Counted from the first letter of the stretch, positions 30,229-39,952 are shown. The stretch: 64,000 bases of DNA from Clostridia bacterium (GCA_021204825.1 JAJPYR010000077.1:1-64000), one strand, 5' to 3'. The notes: generated from the sequence alone by a model not told the origin. Made by a program: numbers and translations.

Positions 30229-31704
30229 TCAGTTAAACTCCTTGAGAGCGCTGTACAGTCTGGTGTATTTGGCATACTGCTTTTCGTATGCATCATGCCT
30301 TGCCTTGTCCGGAAGGTATTCATCCTTGTACTGCACAAAGACAGACACGGCCTCTTCCAGTGACAGGCCGCTTATGGATGCCGCCTGCAGGACGGCGCAT
30401 CCGCAGAGGCCGCCTTCCGTGGAGCGCAGGGTGCGTACGGGTATGTTCTGGATGTCCGCCTTAAGCTGCAGCCAGTATGCAGAGTTGGTGCCGCCTCCGG
30501 CTGCCGTTACGTCCGTTATGTCTATCCCGTACGCCCTAACTGTCTCACAGTTGAGGCGCATCTCCATGGCCGTGCCTTCCAGGATGCTCTTGTACAGGTC
30601 TGCGTCTGTAGTGTTAAGGGTAAGCCCGGCAATAGCCCCTTTTGCCGCTATGCTGTTGTACGGGGTAACCGCCCCGCCGAAGTACGGCAGGGTTAAGATG
30701 CCGGACGGCTCTTTGTCCATCTGGCTGTCCATGTATGCATAGAAGGATTCTTTGTCACCCTTGTATCCGTGCATTATGCCAGACTTGTACCAGTTTACAA
30801 GGGACCCGCAGCCGTTGTTCACGAGGAAAGTGTAATACAGGCCTTCCTTTACATACGGCACGCATATGTAGCCCTGGCGGCCCATCTCCGCATTGTCTGC
30901 ACGATGGTCATACAGGACAGTTATGCATTCCACAGAGCCCATGCCGTCCACGGCATCCCCCGCCTTCATGGCTCCGCTGCCTATTGCGGCGCACATCTGG
31001 TCATGGGACCCTAGCACCAGCCTGCAGCCGGGCTTCAAGCCAAGCTCCTCTGCCACAGAGGGCAGTATCTCCCCCACTGTGCTTCCCGCTCTTGCGCAGC
31101 GGGAAAACAGGGGCACTGGCATGCCAAGCGCTGAGAGGATGTCCGCGTCAAAGGTGAGAGTGTCCAGGTTAAAAACTCCCGTGCGGGCTGCAAGGCCGTA
31201 ATCTATGACCCTTTCGCCTGTGAGCAGGTAGCCAATGTAGTCTGCGTTGAGCATGAGCTTGTCCGCCGCCTCAAGGATCTCCGGATGGTTATGCTTTATC
31301 CACAGCAGTTTGCATACGGAGAAGCAGGCCTGCGGGTACGAGCCTGTGGTGAGGAACATCCTGTCCCCGCCTGCAACTGCACATATCTCATCCAGCTCTT
31401 TCATTCCCCTGGGGTCCGTGTACACCATTGGCGGAAACAGAAGCCTGTCCCTGCTGTCCAGAAGGACAAAGGACTCGCCGAAGGAGGAAATGCATACGGA
31501 GCTTACCTCCCCGCCGCAGGCAGTTGCCGCCGAGGAGATGAGATCCTTGACGCTTTCCCATATCCGTTCTATGTCCACGTATACTTCGCCGTCCTGCTGA
31601 AGAAGCGAGTATGCCACGGTCTTGTAGAACAGGATTTCTCCTGTGGATGAAAAGAGCTGGCATTTGCCGGATGAAGTTCCTATGTCTAAGCTTAAGTAAT
31701 TCAT
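30229..31704 (-). CDS. FGGY-family carbohydrate kinase (xylulokinase-like)
   Basis: 'YLSLDIGTSSGKCQLF', 'LVLGSHDQMCAAIGSGAMKAGDAVDGMGS', 'VTAAGGGTNSAYWLQLKADI'. Confidence 0.92.
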   Translation of the reverse strand: MNYLSLDIGTSSGKCQLFSSTGEILFYKTVAYSLLQQDGEVYVDIERIWESVKDLISSAATACGGEVSSVCISSFGESFVLLDSRDRLLFPPMVYTDPRGMKELDEICAVAGGDRMFLTTGSYPQACFSVCKLLWIKHNHPEILEAADKLMLNADYIGYLLTGERVIDYGLAARTGVFNLDTLTFDADILSALGMPVPLFSRCARAGSTVGEILPSVAEELGLKPGCRLVLGSHDQMCAAIGSGAMKAGDAVDGMGSVECITVLYDHRADNAEMGRQGYICVPYVKEGLYYTFLVNNGCGSLVNWYKSGIMHGYKGDKESFYAYMDSQMDKEPSGILTLPYFGGAVTPYNSIAAKGAIAGLTLNTTDADLYKSILEGTAMEMRLNCETVRAYGIDITDVTAAGGGTNSAYWLQLKADIQNIPVRTLRSTEGGLCGCAVLQAASISGLSLEEAVSVFVQYKDEYLPDKARHDAYEKQYAKYTRLYSALKEFN

Positions 31705-31771
31705 ATCTGCAATGTTTCAAGGCCTCTCAAGGCCAGTGTTCCGGGTTTATTGTAACTGCCTTGCAGGGGAG

Positions 31772-31801
31772 AGTATACCAATATAATCTCTGTCATTGCA
31801 A
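31772..31801 (-). promoter_or_regulatory. Sigma-70-like promoter of the sugar operon with near-palindrome over the -10
   Basis: Minus strand TTGCAA-18 bp-TATACT; GAGAGTATACCAATATAATCTC at 31769-31790. Confidence 0.6.
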
Positions 31802-31920
31802 AATTCTGCCGTTTTCAGCCGGTTTGAACGCATAGCTTACGTGTGGCAGACATGCCCGCGGGCAGTGTACCGCCAATCCGATGCGGCATAAAATCATGAT
31901 TTGACAATGCTTCATGAGAC

Positions 31921-31951
31921 AAAGCCCCTGCGTTCCTGCAGAGGCCTTTAT
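31921..31951 (-). terminator. Hairpin after the last gene of the paralog array
   Basis: Minus strand AAAGGCCTCTGCAGGAACGCAGGGGCTTT: ~12-bp stem. Confidence 0.55.
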
Positions 31952-31972
31952 TTGCGGTATGTGTGCCTGTTT

Positions 31973-32809
31973 TTACTCTTCTTCGTCTTCATCTTCATCT
32001 TCATCCGGCAGCTCCTGGATGAACTTTATGTCATCCAGCGGGACATACACTGTTTTGCCGGCGGCGGTCTCTATGTTGTACCCGGGAGCCTGCCACGGCT
32101 TGTACGGGGTCAAATAGCCTATGACTTCCTTCTCATTGCTGCCGTATATGCAGCACACGTTCCGGCCCAGAAAGTCCTGTGCAAGGAGCGGGAACAGGTA
32201 TGAACCTTCCACGCCTGCCAGCCTGAGGCTGGTCCAGAAATTGTCCACAACGTCAAATTCTTCAAATGCAGACCGGATGTCTTCGGCGGAATAGAAGGCC
32301 TTGTTGTATGAATAGTTGAGGGTCAGCGCATCCACTTCCGAGCAGTCGCACTGGTCAAGGATATCAAAGATGTTTGTGCGGTGCCAGTGAAACCTGCCAA
32401 GCCTGTCCTTTTCAATCCACTTGCTGCGTGTGTAGAGCGGAATGCAGTCCTCTCCGTGTGGGCCTTTGCACAGGATGCTGTCACCATATGCGCTGTTTTC
32501 TGAGGAAAGGAAAACCAGGTCAGCATAACGGAGATGGTTCAGAACGGACAGGAAACAGGTCTCATCGTAGTCATGCACCAGGGCGCAGTCTATGGCCTTC
32601 TCAAGCCCGGCCGCTGTTGCAAGATCCGGATCGTGATAATCCGCAAGGACACGGAGAAAGCACCTTGTGGCATCCTTCAGCGCCTTTTCCTGATCAGCAT
32701 CCCCGTTCACAGGAATCATCCGGGCATAATCCTCCAGTATTCTGCGCATTGCCCGGTGATTATCCGGCGTATCCACTTTGGCGGTGTCATATAGAGTATC
32801 GTAATCCAT
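31973..32809 (-). CDS. Array paralog 16: SseB-like domain protein with acidic C-terminal tail
   Basis: 'DTPDNHRAMRRILEDYA', 'LYTRSKWI', 'GSYLFPLLAQDFLGRNVCCIYG', tail 'DEDEDEDEEE'. Confidence 0.75.
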   Translation of the reverse strand: MDYDTLYDTAKVDTPDNHRAMRRILEDYARMIPVNGDADQEKALKDATRCFLRVLADYHDPDLATAAGLEKAIDCALVHDYDETCFLSVLNHLRYADLVFLSSENSAYGDSILCKGPHGEDCIPLYTRSKWIEKDRLGRFHWHRTNIFDILDQCDCSEVDALTLNYSYNKAFYSAEDIRSAFEEFDVVDNFWTSLRLAGVEGSYLFPLLAQDFLGRNVCCIYGSNEKEVIGYLTPYKPWQAPGYNIETAAGKTVYVPLDDIKFIQELPDEDEDEDEEE

Positions 32810-32833
32810 GATCAGTCCATATCCTCTGTGAAA

Positions 32834-33676
32834 TTACTCTTCTTCCTCATCCTCATCCGGCAGCTCCTGGATGAACTTTATGCTGTCCAGGGGGACATAC
32901 ACTGTCTTGCCGGCGGCGGTCTCTATGCTGTACCCGGGAGCCTGCCAGGGCTTATAAGGAGTGACATATCCCTCTGCCTCACGCTTACTGTTGCCATATA
33001 CACAGTATACGTTCCTGTACAGGAAGTCCTGGGCAAGGAGCGGGAACAGGTCTTCTCCATCTAATCCCATCTTTCTGGTGCCGTCCCAGAACTCGTCTAT
33101 GACATAGTATTCCTCAATGCAGCGTCTGAGGTTGTCAATGTCAAACGATGCATCTATGTCCGGCGGGTTGATTGCAAAGGCCTTGAATCCAAAGGCATCG
33201 CAGATGCGTATTATTTCATCTATGTCAGCATGCGGGAAATCGCAGTCTGAGGCTATGTCCTTCCAGACGCGCTCCAGGCGCGTGAATATGAAGAGACCGT
33301 CATCCGTACTGTCATCATCCTCCATCTGTACCTGAACAGGGCTGCCTGTAATATCCCCGGCCTCTGCCGCATATATCAGGTCTGCATATCTCAAGTGGTC
33401 AAAGAGAGCGACAAAGTATGTGTCCGAATCAGTGTTCTGCGCCCAATCCTCAAGCGCGGCCTCAAGGCCTTCAGGAGTCTCCAGGTCCGGGTCGGAATAA
33501 TCAGCCAATACACGCAGATAGATGCCAACTTCCGTGTCTTCGCTGCCCTCGGGGTCGCTGTACACAGGCATGGATCCGTCTTCACTCTGTGCATATTTCA
33601 TGAACAGCCGCACCATGCCCCTGCGGTTTTCAGGGGTGTCCACTTTGGTTGTGTCGTACTTGAACTCGTAATCCAT
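32834..33676 (-). CDS. Array paralog 15: SseB-like domain protein
   Basis: 'DTPENRRGMVRLFMKYA', 'GEDLFPLLAQDFLYRNVYCVYG', 'KPWQAPGYSIETAAGKTVYVPLDSIKFIQELPDEDEEEE'. Confidence 0.75.
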   Translation of the reverse strand: MDYEFKYDTTKVDTPENRRGMVRLFMKYAQSEDGSMPVYSDPEGSEDTEVGIYLRVLADYSDPDLETPEGLEAALEDWAQNTDSDTYFVALFDHLRYADLIYAAEAGDITGSPVQVQMEDDDSTDDGLFIFTRLERVWKDIASDCDFPHADIDEIIRICDAFGFKAFAINPPDIDASFDIDNLRRCIEEYYVIDEFWDGTRKMGLDGEDLFPLLAQDFLYRNVYCVYGNSKREAEGYVTPYKPWQAPGYSIETAAGKTVYVPLDSIKFIQELPDEDEEEE

Positions 33677-33680
33677 GGAG

Positions 33681-34523
33681 TTAATTCCCTTTTGAAATAT
33701 GTTGCTTCATTTCGTCTGTAAGCTCACAAATCTCCACTATTTCATTCAAAGGAACGTATACTGTTCTGCCGCCGGGTGTCCGGATGTTATACCCGGGAGC
33801 CTGACCGGACTGATACGGAGTTGCACGGCCCATGACAGTCTTCCCCTTCCCATATGCACAGCCAACATCCCTGTACAGGAAGTCCTGCGCGAGAAGCGGA
33901 AAGAGGTATTCCCTCTCAACGCCTGCCTGTCTGATGTTCGTCCAAAAGTCATCCGCTGCATCCAGTTCATCAACATCTTCCCTCGCCCACCGGACGTTGT
34001 ACAGGACTTTGTTGTATGAATTGTTGATGGTAAAATACGGGATTTCCTGACTGTCGCATGAATCGAGTATGTCGTATATGTCCGTGCGGTGCCAGTGAAT
34101 CCATCTTGGAAGGCTCTTGTCAATCCATTTGCTTCGTGTATAAAGCATAACAAACTCTTTGCCCTCATGTGTCTTGTGCGTGATCATGTCTCCGTGGATG
34201 CCTGGGTCCGAGGATATGTATACAATGCCTGCGTATCTGATGTGATTCATTACGGACAGATGATGCGTATACTGGCTGTCAGGCTCAATAGAGAAGGCCA
34301 GGGCCTTTTCCAGACCGGCCGCAGTTGAAAGATCCGGGTCACTGTAATCCGCAAGGACACGCAAGTACAACCTGATGAGATTGTCCACGCTGTCTGGCTG
34401 AAGCGTATGGCCTTCTTTGACTTCTATCCTTGTATATGCGTCAAGGAGTTTGTGCATGGCCATGTAATTTTCCGGGATGTCAACCTTCGTGGTATCATAC
34501 TCTGTACTGTAATCCAGCATCAT
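33681..34523 (-). CDS. Array paralog 14: SseB-like domain protein
   Basis: 'DIPENYMAMHKLLDAYT', 'MLYTRSKWI', 'REYLFPLLAQDFLYRDVGCAYG'. Confidence 0.75.
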   Translation of the reverse strand: MMLDYSTEYDTTKVDIPENYMAMHKLLDAYTRIEVKEGHTLQPDSVDNLIRLYLRVLADYSDPDLSTAAGLEKALAFSIEPDSQYTHHLSVMNHIRYAGIVYISSDPGIHGDMITHKTHEGKEFVMLYTRSKWIDKSLPRWIHWHRTDIYDILDSCDSQEIPYFTINNSYNKVLYNVRWAREDVDELDAADDFWTNIRQAGVEREYLFPLLAQDFLYRDVGCAYGKGKTVMGRATPYQSGQAPGYNIRTPGGRTVYVPLNEIVEICELTDEMKQHISKGN

Positions 34524-35380
34524 CTGTCCTGTCCTCTATAAGGGTCATCTTCATCCGGCACTGCACGGATGAACTTCAGTTCACTCAACGGTACAAAAGT
34601 CATTTTACGGTCCGCTTTTTCTATGAAATATCCCGGAGCCCTGCCTTTTGTATACGGGATGCAATATCCCTGAACCGTTCTGCCATTGCCGTATATGCAG
34701 CTTACAGTCCTGTACAGAAAGTCCTGTGCAAGAAGCGGGAAAAGGTCTGCACCTTCCACGCCGCTGTATCTGACGCAGTCCCAAAAAGTGTCTATCATCC
34801 TGCAATTGTCAATAAATTTCCTTATATCTCCCGCATCAAATGCTTCAGTCGTATTGTGCGGGTTGATAACGATGTTATTTATTCCTTCGGCCTCGCATAC
34901 TTTGAGAAAATCATAGATGGTGGTATGGTGGGAATGCATTTTGCTGCCGGTATCATTCTGTATCAGTTTTCTGCGTGTGAATACGGGGAGAGCCCTGACA
35001 TCCCTTTCATCCACTGTAATGCGGCATGTGGCCGGCCAGGCGCCCTTTTTGGCGTCCGGAGACACATACAGCAGCTTGATATATCTCAAATGATCACACA
35101 GTGACGAAAAACAGTCATCCGACCCGGGATACTGCTCGCAGAGCTCCAGTGCGGCCTCCAGACTTTCCGGCTTGTCTGAATTCATATCGCTGTAATCAGC
35201 CAGTATGCGAAGATACAGGCTTACAGACGGATCATCCCTGCCTTCAGGGTCTGCAAACACGGGTTTCTCACCGCTTTCAACAATCTTCGCATTCTTCTCC
35301 AAAAGTTTTACCATACCCCTGCGGTTCTCAGGAGTATCAACCTTTGTGAAGTCATACTCTATGTTGTAGTCCAGCATCAT
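34520..35380 (-). CDS. Array paralog 13: SseB-like domain protein
   Basis: 'DTPENRRGMVKLLEKNA', 'PVFTRRKLI', 'NIVINPHN', 'GADLFPLLAQDFLYRTVSCIYG'; ATGA overlap with paralog 14. Confidence 0.78.
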   Translation of the reverse strand: MMLDYNIEYDFTKVDTPENRRGMVKLLEKNAKIVESGEKPVFADPEGRDDPSVSLYLRILADYSDMNSDKPESLEAALELCEQYPGSDDCFSSLCDHLRYIKLLYVSPDAKKGAWPATCRITVDERDVRALPVFTRRKLIQNDTGSKMHSHHTTIYDFLKVCEAEGINNIVINPHNTTEAFDAGDIRKFIDNCRMIDTFWDCVRYSGVEGADLFPLLAQDFLYRTVSCIYGNGRTVQGYCIPYTKGRAPGYFIEKADRKMTFVPLSELKFIRAVPDEDDPYRGQDR

Positions 35381-36234
35381 CTGTCCTGTCCTTTATGCGA
35401 GCCTTCTTCTGGAAGCTCCTGTATGAACTGTATCTCATCCAGAGGGACGCAGGCCATCCTGTGGTTGCCTGTGTCTATGAAGATTACCGGAGCCTTGTGC
35501 CCTTCGGCGTACGGAACGCAGACCCCACGGTCCTCCTGTCCGTCACCATACACGCACCGCACGGTTCTGTAAAGGAAATCAGTCACAAGAAGCGGGAAAA
35601 GGTCTTCGCCTTCAACACCGTCGCGCCTCAGGTTTTCCCAGAAATTGTCTATCTCGCCGTATTCCTCAAGGCTGGCCTTGATATTGTCTGCTTCAAAGAA
35701 CGAGTCAGTGTTGTCAGGATTGATCAGTATGTTGTTGACTCCTTCAGCCTCGCACACATCCAGAAGGTCGTATATGCTGGCATGGTGGGCATGCAGGCCG
35801 GCATCCCTGATTTCCTTTTTTATCCATTTCCTGCGGGTGAATATGGGCAGTGCGTCCGTTTCCTCTCCGTTCAGCAGCAAATCTCCCATTGCCGGCCAGG
35901 CGTCACTGGATGGATCCGCGGACACGTATGTCAGTTCAACATATCTCAGATGGTCAAAAAAAGATACGAAGCAGGTGTCGGAATCCATGTTCTTCTCCCA
36001 TATTGCCATCTCGGTCTCCAGGCTTTCAGGCTTGTCAGAATTTCTGTCGGAGTAATCCGCAAGCACCCTGAGAAAGAGGCTGACAGCCATGTCATCCCTG
36101 CCTTCGGGGTCTTCAAAGACCGGCTTCCCGCCTCCACTGTACTCTGCATATTTCTGAAGTATGTTCACCATACCCCTGCGGTTTTCAGGCGTATCAACCT
36201 GAGTGGTGTCATATTCTCTGTTATAATCCAGCAT
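35377..36234 (-). CDS. Array paralog 12: SseB-like domain protein
   Basis: 'DTPENRRGMVNILQKYA', 'PIFTRRKWI', 'NILINPDN', 'GEDLFPLLVTDFLYRTVRCVYGDG'; ATGA overlap with paralog 13. Confidence 0.78.
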   Translation of the reverse strand: MLDYNREYDTTQVDTPENRRGMVNILQKYAEYSGGGKPVFEDPEGRDDMAVSLFLRVLADYSDRNSDKPESLETEMAIWEKNMDSDTCFVSFFDHLRYVELTYVSADPSSDAWPAMGDLLLNGEETDALPIFTRRKWIKKEIRDAGLHAHHASIYDLLDVCEAEGVNNILINPDNTDSFFEADNIKASLEEYGEIDNFWENLRRDGVEGEDLFPLLVTDFLYRTVRCVYGDGQEDRGVCVPYAEGHKAPVIFIDTGNHRMACVPLDEIQFIQELPEEGSHKGQDR

Positions 36235-36267
36235 ATTATCACCAGTTCCGTACTCCCTTCTGTGGGA

Positions 36268-37128
36268 TTACTCTTCTTCGTCCGCACCGTCCGCGTCTTC
36301 TTCGTTATCGGCGGGATCTTCTTCCATATAACGTATGATCTTGATGTCCCCGTAGCGCACGAACTGCTCCTCGCCCTCATCCGTGGGGTCTCCGCTGTCA
36401 TCCACAGGGATAAGCACAAAGCCTTCGGCATTGAGGTCTTCGGGCTTGTCAAAGAGACCCTTGAGATAGGTGCCGTCCTCGAGGAAGCACTCCACAGCGG
36501 AATATGTAAACAGCGCCTTGGTTATGGGGCACAGGTCATCCTTTGAGATGCCGCTGTACAGGGTGTCTATGACCTTTTCGGAAAGGCCGTCCTCCCACGC
36601 GTAATAGCTGCAGGCGTCATCAAGGTCCAGCACACAGCCGTGGGTGCCGGGGTTCAGCACGAAGCAGTCCGCTCCTGCATCCCTCATCCAGTCCTGGATG
36701 TCATAGAAGACATCTTCCTGCACGTCATAGGCGGCAAGCTCCGGGTCATGAGTGATGGCCTTGCGGGTAAAGACGGGGAATATGGTCCTGCCGGGAAGCT
36801 CTTCAGACTCCATAAGGGGATACGTCACCCCTTCGTCATCCCAGGACTCAAAGGTAAAAAGGTCCGCGTGAGCAAGCCCGCTCATTACGGCGCCGTACAG
36901 AAGATCGTTCTCCTCGTCCGCCATGAATGCCTTTATGCGCCTGTGAAGCTCGCTTACCATCACGCTCCCGTTGGCCTCATCCGTGAGAATCTGTATTATC
37001 TCATCGATGAATTCGCCATAATCTTCGTCCCCTGTGTTCAGATACTTGTCCAGGAACTTCTTGAGCCCCTCGCGGTTCTCATCATTCAGGAACTCCTTCA
37101 CTTTGTACATGTCATCACTGGCTGCCAT
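36268..37128 (-). CDS. Array paralog 11: SseB-like domain protein
   Basis: 'LNDENREGLKKFLDKYL', 'FPVFTRKAI', 'CFVLNPGTHGCVLDLDDA', 'DDLCPITKALFTYSAVECFLEDGTYLKG'. Start MAASDDMYK after AAGGAGA. Confidence 0.8.
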   Translation of the reverse strand: MAASDDMYKVKEFLNDENREGLKKFLDKYLNTGDEDYGEFIDEIIQILTDEANGSVMVSELHRRIKAFMADEENDLLYGAVMSGLAHADLFTFESWDDEGVTYPLMESEELPGRTIFPVFTRKAITHDPELAAYDVQEDVFYDIQDWMRDAGADCFVLNPGTHGCVLDLDDACSYYAWEDGLSEKVIDTLYSGISKDDLCPITKALFTYSAVECFLEDGTYLKGLFDKPEDLNAEGFVLIPVDDSGDPTDEGEEQFVRYGDIKIIRYMEEDPADNEEDADGADEEE

Positions 37129-37228
37129 ACAGGTATCTCCTTGCATATCTTGCTTAAGCGGCATGCATGCCGCTGTATAAGGGCCGAAGTGCCTCCGGCC
37201 GGATGCGGGCTTGGGTTCAGATGCTGCC

Positions 37229-38020
37229 TCAGTACGGCAGGTCATCTATATAGAGGCATATGTGCTTTATGTCCGGGATGCAGACGGAAATCTCATCCCC
37301 ACCTTGGGTGCGGAGAGTTAGCATCTGCTCCATAACGGGCTTGTGCCTGCTCCAGGGCAATACGACCCCGGTGTGCTCTTTGTTGTCCTTCATAAGAACT
37401 TTAACGTGCTCCAGCACGAAGACTTCCATAATCTCCGGGAAAAGGTCCTCTCCAAGGATGCCCTCTTCCATAACGGAGCAGATGTTTTCATCCGTGGCCA
37501 TGAAGGCGTCAAGGGCGCTGCGCATGCTGTCCACAGACAGTGTTATGCGGTCTGTTTTGGGGTTTATGAGCACATAACGGATGTCATTGTCCCCGCACAT
37601 GTCCAGGACTTCATCCAGCTCCGTCTCAAGGCATGAATCATCATCCTTCGTAGAGGACATGGCCTCTTCTTCTGATGAGAATATCACCAGGGCGTCCTTG
37701 CGCTTTTCGCCCGTCCTGTATATAAGAATGTCCAGCCCGCTCCCCTTGTGCCTGCCGGCATACCAGAGGGTTATATAGCTTAAGCCGCTTATGAGCACAT
37801 GCTGGGCAAGCCTGCTCTTCGGGTTGTCCTCATACCTTTGGAAGCGCACCTTCATCTCATGCTCATCCGGCACAAACTCGTTGACGCTGTCTGCAAGCAC
37901 CAGAAGAGCCTCACGGATTTCGTTGTCCGATGCTGTCGCCTCGCCTAAGCGCGCCATAATCTTTCTCATGCCTTCCATATTCTCCGGCATGTTTATGATG
38001 TCATAAACGTTCATATCCAT
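37229..38020 (-). CDS. Array paralog 10: SseB-like domain protein
   Basis: 'INMPENMEGMRKIMARLG', 'RYVLINPKTDRITLSVDSMRSAL', 'GEDLFPEIMEVFVLEHVKVLMKDN'. Confidence 0.77.
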   Translation of the reverse strand: MDMNVYDIINMPENMEGMRKIMARLGEATASDNEIREALLVLADSVNEFVPDEHEMKVRFQRYEDNPKSRLAQHVLISGLSYITLWYAGRHKGSGLDILIYRTGEKRKDALVIFSSEEEAMSSTKDDDSCLETELDEVLDMCGDNDIRYVLINPKTDRITLSVDSMRSALDAFMATDENICSVMEEGILGEDLFPEIMEVFVLEHVKVLMKDNKEHTGVVLPWSRHKPVMEQMLTLRTQGGDEISVCIPDIKHICLYIDDLPY

Positions 38021-38140
38021 CCCCCTTATTCCTGGTACGTGCGGTTGTCTGTGCTTATGTCTGTGTTATGGGCCCGGCTCAAAGGCCGGACATGGAACCG
38101 GCCTGAAGGCCGTACTGCTGTACGGAAGACTGCCGGTGTG

Positions 38141-39040
38141 TCAGCTGAGATCTTCGCCCTCTTCTGCGGCATCTTCTGTATCTTCTTCGCCGTCCTCTTC
38201 ATAGTCCGGGGCCAGGCTTATGGCAGAGACGTCTGCCTTGAGGATAAGGACCTCTTCAAGGTCTTTGTCATCGTCCTCCGCCTCTATGTCCTTGATTATG
38301 GTGAAGCTGTCCGCATCCGGAACGGCTTCCGCCTCGACTTCGGAGACCTCAGTCCTGGGAAGGACAAGGACGCCGGAAATTTGAGTGCCGTCCTTAAGAG
38401 TGCATATGACGGACGTGCTGTCCAGGCATGCGCATGTGAGCGGGCACAGGTCCTCGCCTTCTATGCCGTCCGTGAAGATGGCACGGAACATTCCGCTGGT
38501 CTCTGCACAGGTTTCCACAAGAGACACTGTGTCCTCCATATTGAACAGGAAGCCGTCCTGGTCCGGATTGATGATTATGTCCTCGCAGCCGCTTGCGGAA
38601 ATGATGTCAGCGATTTCCGAAAGCTTTGCCTGGTGTGAGCGGAAGGACTTGAACGCCGGGTTGAGAGCCTTCTTTTTGCGTGTGTACACGGGGAAGGCAC
38701 GCTCTGCACTGTCACTCTTATCCGCCTGCAGAAGAGGATACAGGTACCCCTGGCCGTCCTTTTTGTCAAAATAGACCAGCTTCACGTATCTGAGGCAGTT
38801 TATGAAGGCTGCATATGCGCCATCACTGTCCGGGTCCTCTGCGAGGGCCTCCAGGCATGCTTCCGTGCATCCCTCATCCATATCCGTCTCCGATGCGTCT
38901 GCGGTGAGGATCCGGATGATGAAGTCAATGTACTCATCCTCGGTGTCCCTTGCTTCCTCTGCCATGTCCGTATACTTCTCCAGGAGTCTGCGCACCCCTG
39001 CTCTGTTCTCTTCCGTAATGTACCTGTTTATATCCGGCAT
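38141..39040 (-). CDS. Array paralog 9: SseB-like domain protein
   Basis: 'ITEENRAGVRRLLEKYT', 'FPVYTRKKKA', 'DIIINPDQDGFLFNMED', 'GEDLCPLTCACLDSTSVICTLKDGTQISGVLV'. Confidence 0.8.
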   Translation of the reverse strand: MPDINRYITEENRAGVRRLLEKYTDMAEEARDTEDEYIDFIIRILTADASETDMDEGCTEACLEALAEDPDSDGAYAAFINCLRYVKLVYFDKKDGQGYLYPLLQADKSDSAERAFPVYTRKKKALNPAFKSFRSHQAKLSEIADIISASGCEDIIINPDQDGFLFNMEDTVSLVETCAETSGMFRAIFTDGIEGEDLCPLTCACLDSTSVICTLKDGTQISGVLVLPRTEVSEVEAEAVPDADSFTIIKDIEAEDDDKDLEEVLILKADVSAISLAPDYEEDGEEDTEDAAEEGEDLS

Positions 39041-39067
39041 GTTTGATATGCTCCTTTGATTGTGCGG

Positions 39068-39913
39068 TTATTTGCCTGAGCCTGACGGGACAGGCGTTAT
39101 ATGGGCAATGTCATCGAACGGTATACTTGTGATTGTGCCCGCGGACTCTATGGTGATGCTGCATTCTTCTTCATCCTCATCTTCATCCTCATCTTCATCC
39201 TCATCTTCATCCTCATCCGGGGCGTTGGGTCTGATTGTCCCGTTTAAGACGGAACCGTCTGAAAGGGTGCAGACTGCTTCCTTGCCAATGAAATGAATGG
39301 TCAAAAGGGGGAACAGGCAGTCCCCGTCCACTCCGTCCCTGAAGACTGATTCAAGGGCATCATCCGCAAAAGACAGGCTTCTGATTATGTTTGAGAAATC
39401 ATTTGCAAATATCAGCAGGAAGTCATCGCCGGAGTTTATGGCCACATAGCTGAAGGGGGTGCGCTTCTTGTCTATTTCCCCGCATATCTGCGCAATGCCT
39501 GTCCTGTGGACAGTATACTCGCTCAGCATCTCCTCAGGTATCATGTTCTTGCTTGTGAAGATGTCAAGGCATTTGACGGTGCCCCATTCTGTCTCAGCCG
39601 TGGACACAGGGCTCTTTCCGTCCTTGTCCTTCAGGCAGTACACCTTCAGATGGCGTATGGCGGAACATGCGTCAGCAATGAGGTCATGTTCATATGGCTC
39701 TTCCCTCAGCAGGCGGCCTCGGCGGAGGAACTCTTCCTCGTCCATGTCGGCCGCATACAGGGCGTCCGCAAGCCCGCGGAGCACCGCGTTTATACTCTGG
39801 GCGTTATTCCCCAGGTCATAGCCTAGCTGCTTCTTTGCAAGGCGCTGAACTCCGTACCAGTTCTCCTCGCTGCATATATCCAGTTCATCAAAATATTCCG
39901 TATCTGTTATCAT
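39068..39913 (-). CDS. Array paralog 8: SseB-like domain protein with internal Asp/Glu run
   Basis: 'CSEENWYGVQRLAKKQLG', 'LDIFTSKNM', 'GDCLFPLLTIHFIGKEAVCTLSDGSVLNGTI', 'DEDEDEDEDEDEDEDEEE'. Confidence 0.78.
   Translation of the reverse strand: MITDTEYFDELDICSEENWYGVQRLAKKQLGYDLGNNAQSINAVLRGLADALYAADMDEEEFLRRGRLLREEPYEHDLIADACSAIRHLKVYCLKDKDGKSPVSTAETEWGTVKCLDIFTSKNMIPEEMLSEYTVHRTGIAQICGEIDKKRTPFSYVAINSGDDFLLIFANDFSNIIRSLSFADDALESVFRDGVDGDCLFPLLTIHFIGKEAVCTLSDGSVLNGTIRPNAPDEDEDEDEDEDEDEDEEECSITIESAGTITSIPFDDIAHITPVPSGSGK
39165..39218. repeat. In-frame GAT/GAG/GAA microsatellite encoding an Asp-Glu run
   Basis: tcttcatcctcatcttcatcctcatcttcatcc repeated; ~12-bp period. Confidence 0.85.
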
Positions 39914-39952
39914 AACTGCTTTGTATCCTGCAGGCTGCCGCGGGTCAGGGGC

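Noticed and set aside
27905-31704. Sulfosugar (sulfoquinovose) catabolic operon
   Set aside because: Isomerase family alone is insufficient; no sulfoquinovosidase, sulfo-transaldolase or exporter nearby.
35395-36546. 383-aa plus-strand ORF across the array
   Set aside because: Antisense to two array paralogs whose frames carry conserved motifs; judged spurious.
39165-39218. Short repeats as CRISPR or VNTR element
   Set aside because: Coding microsatellite of Asp/Glu codons, in frame.
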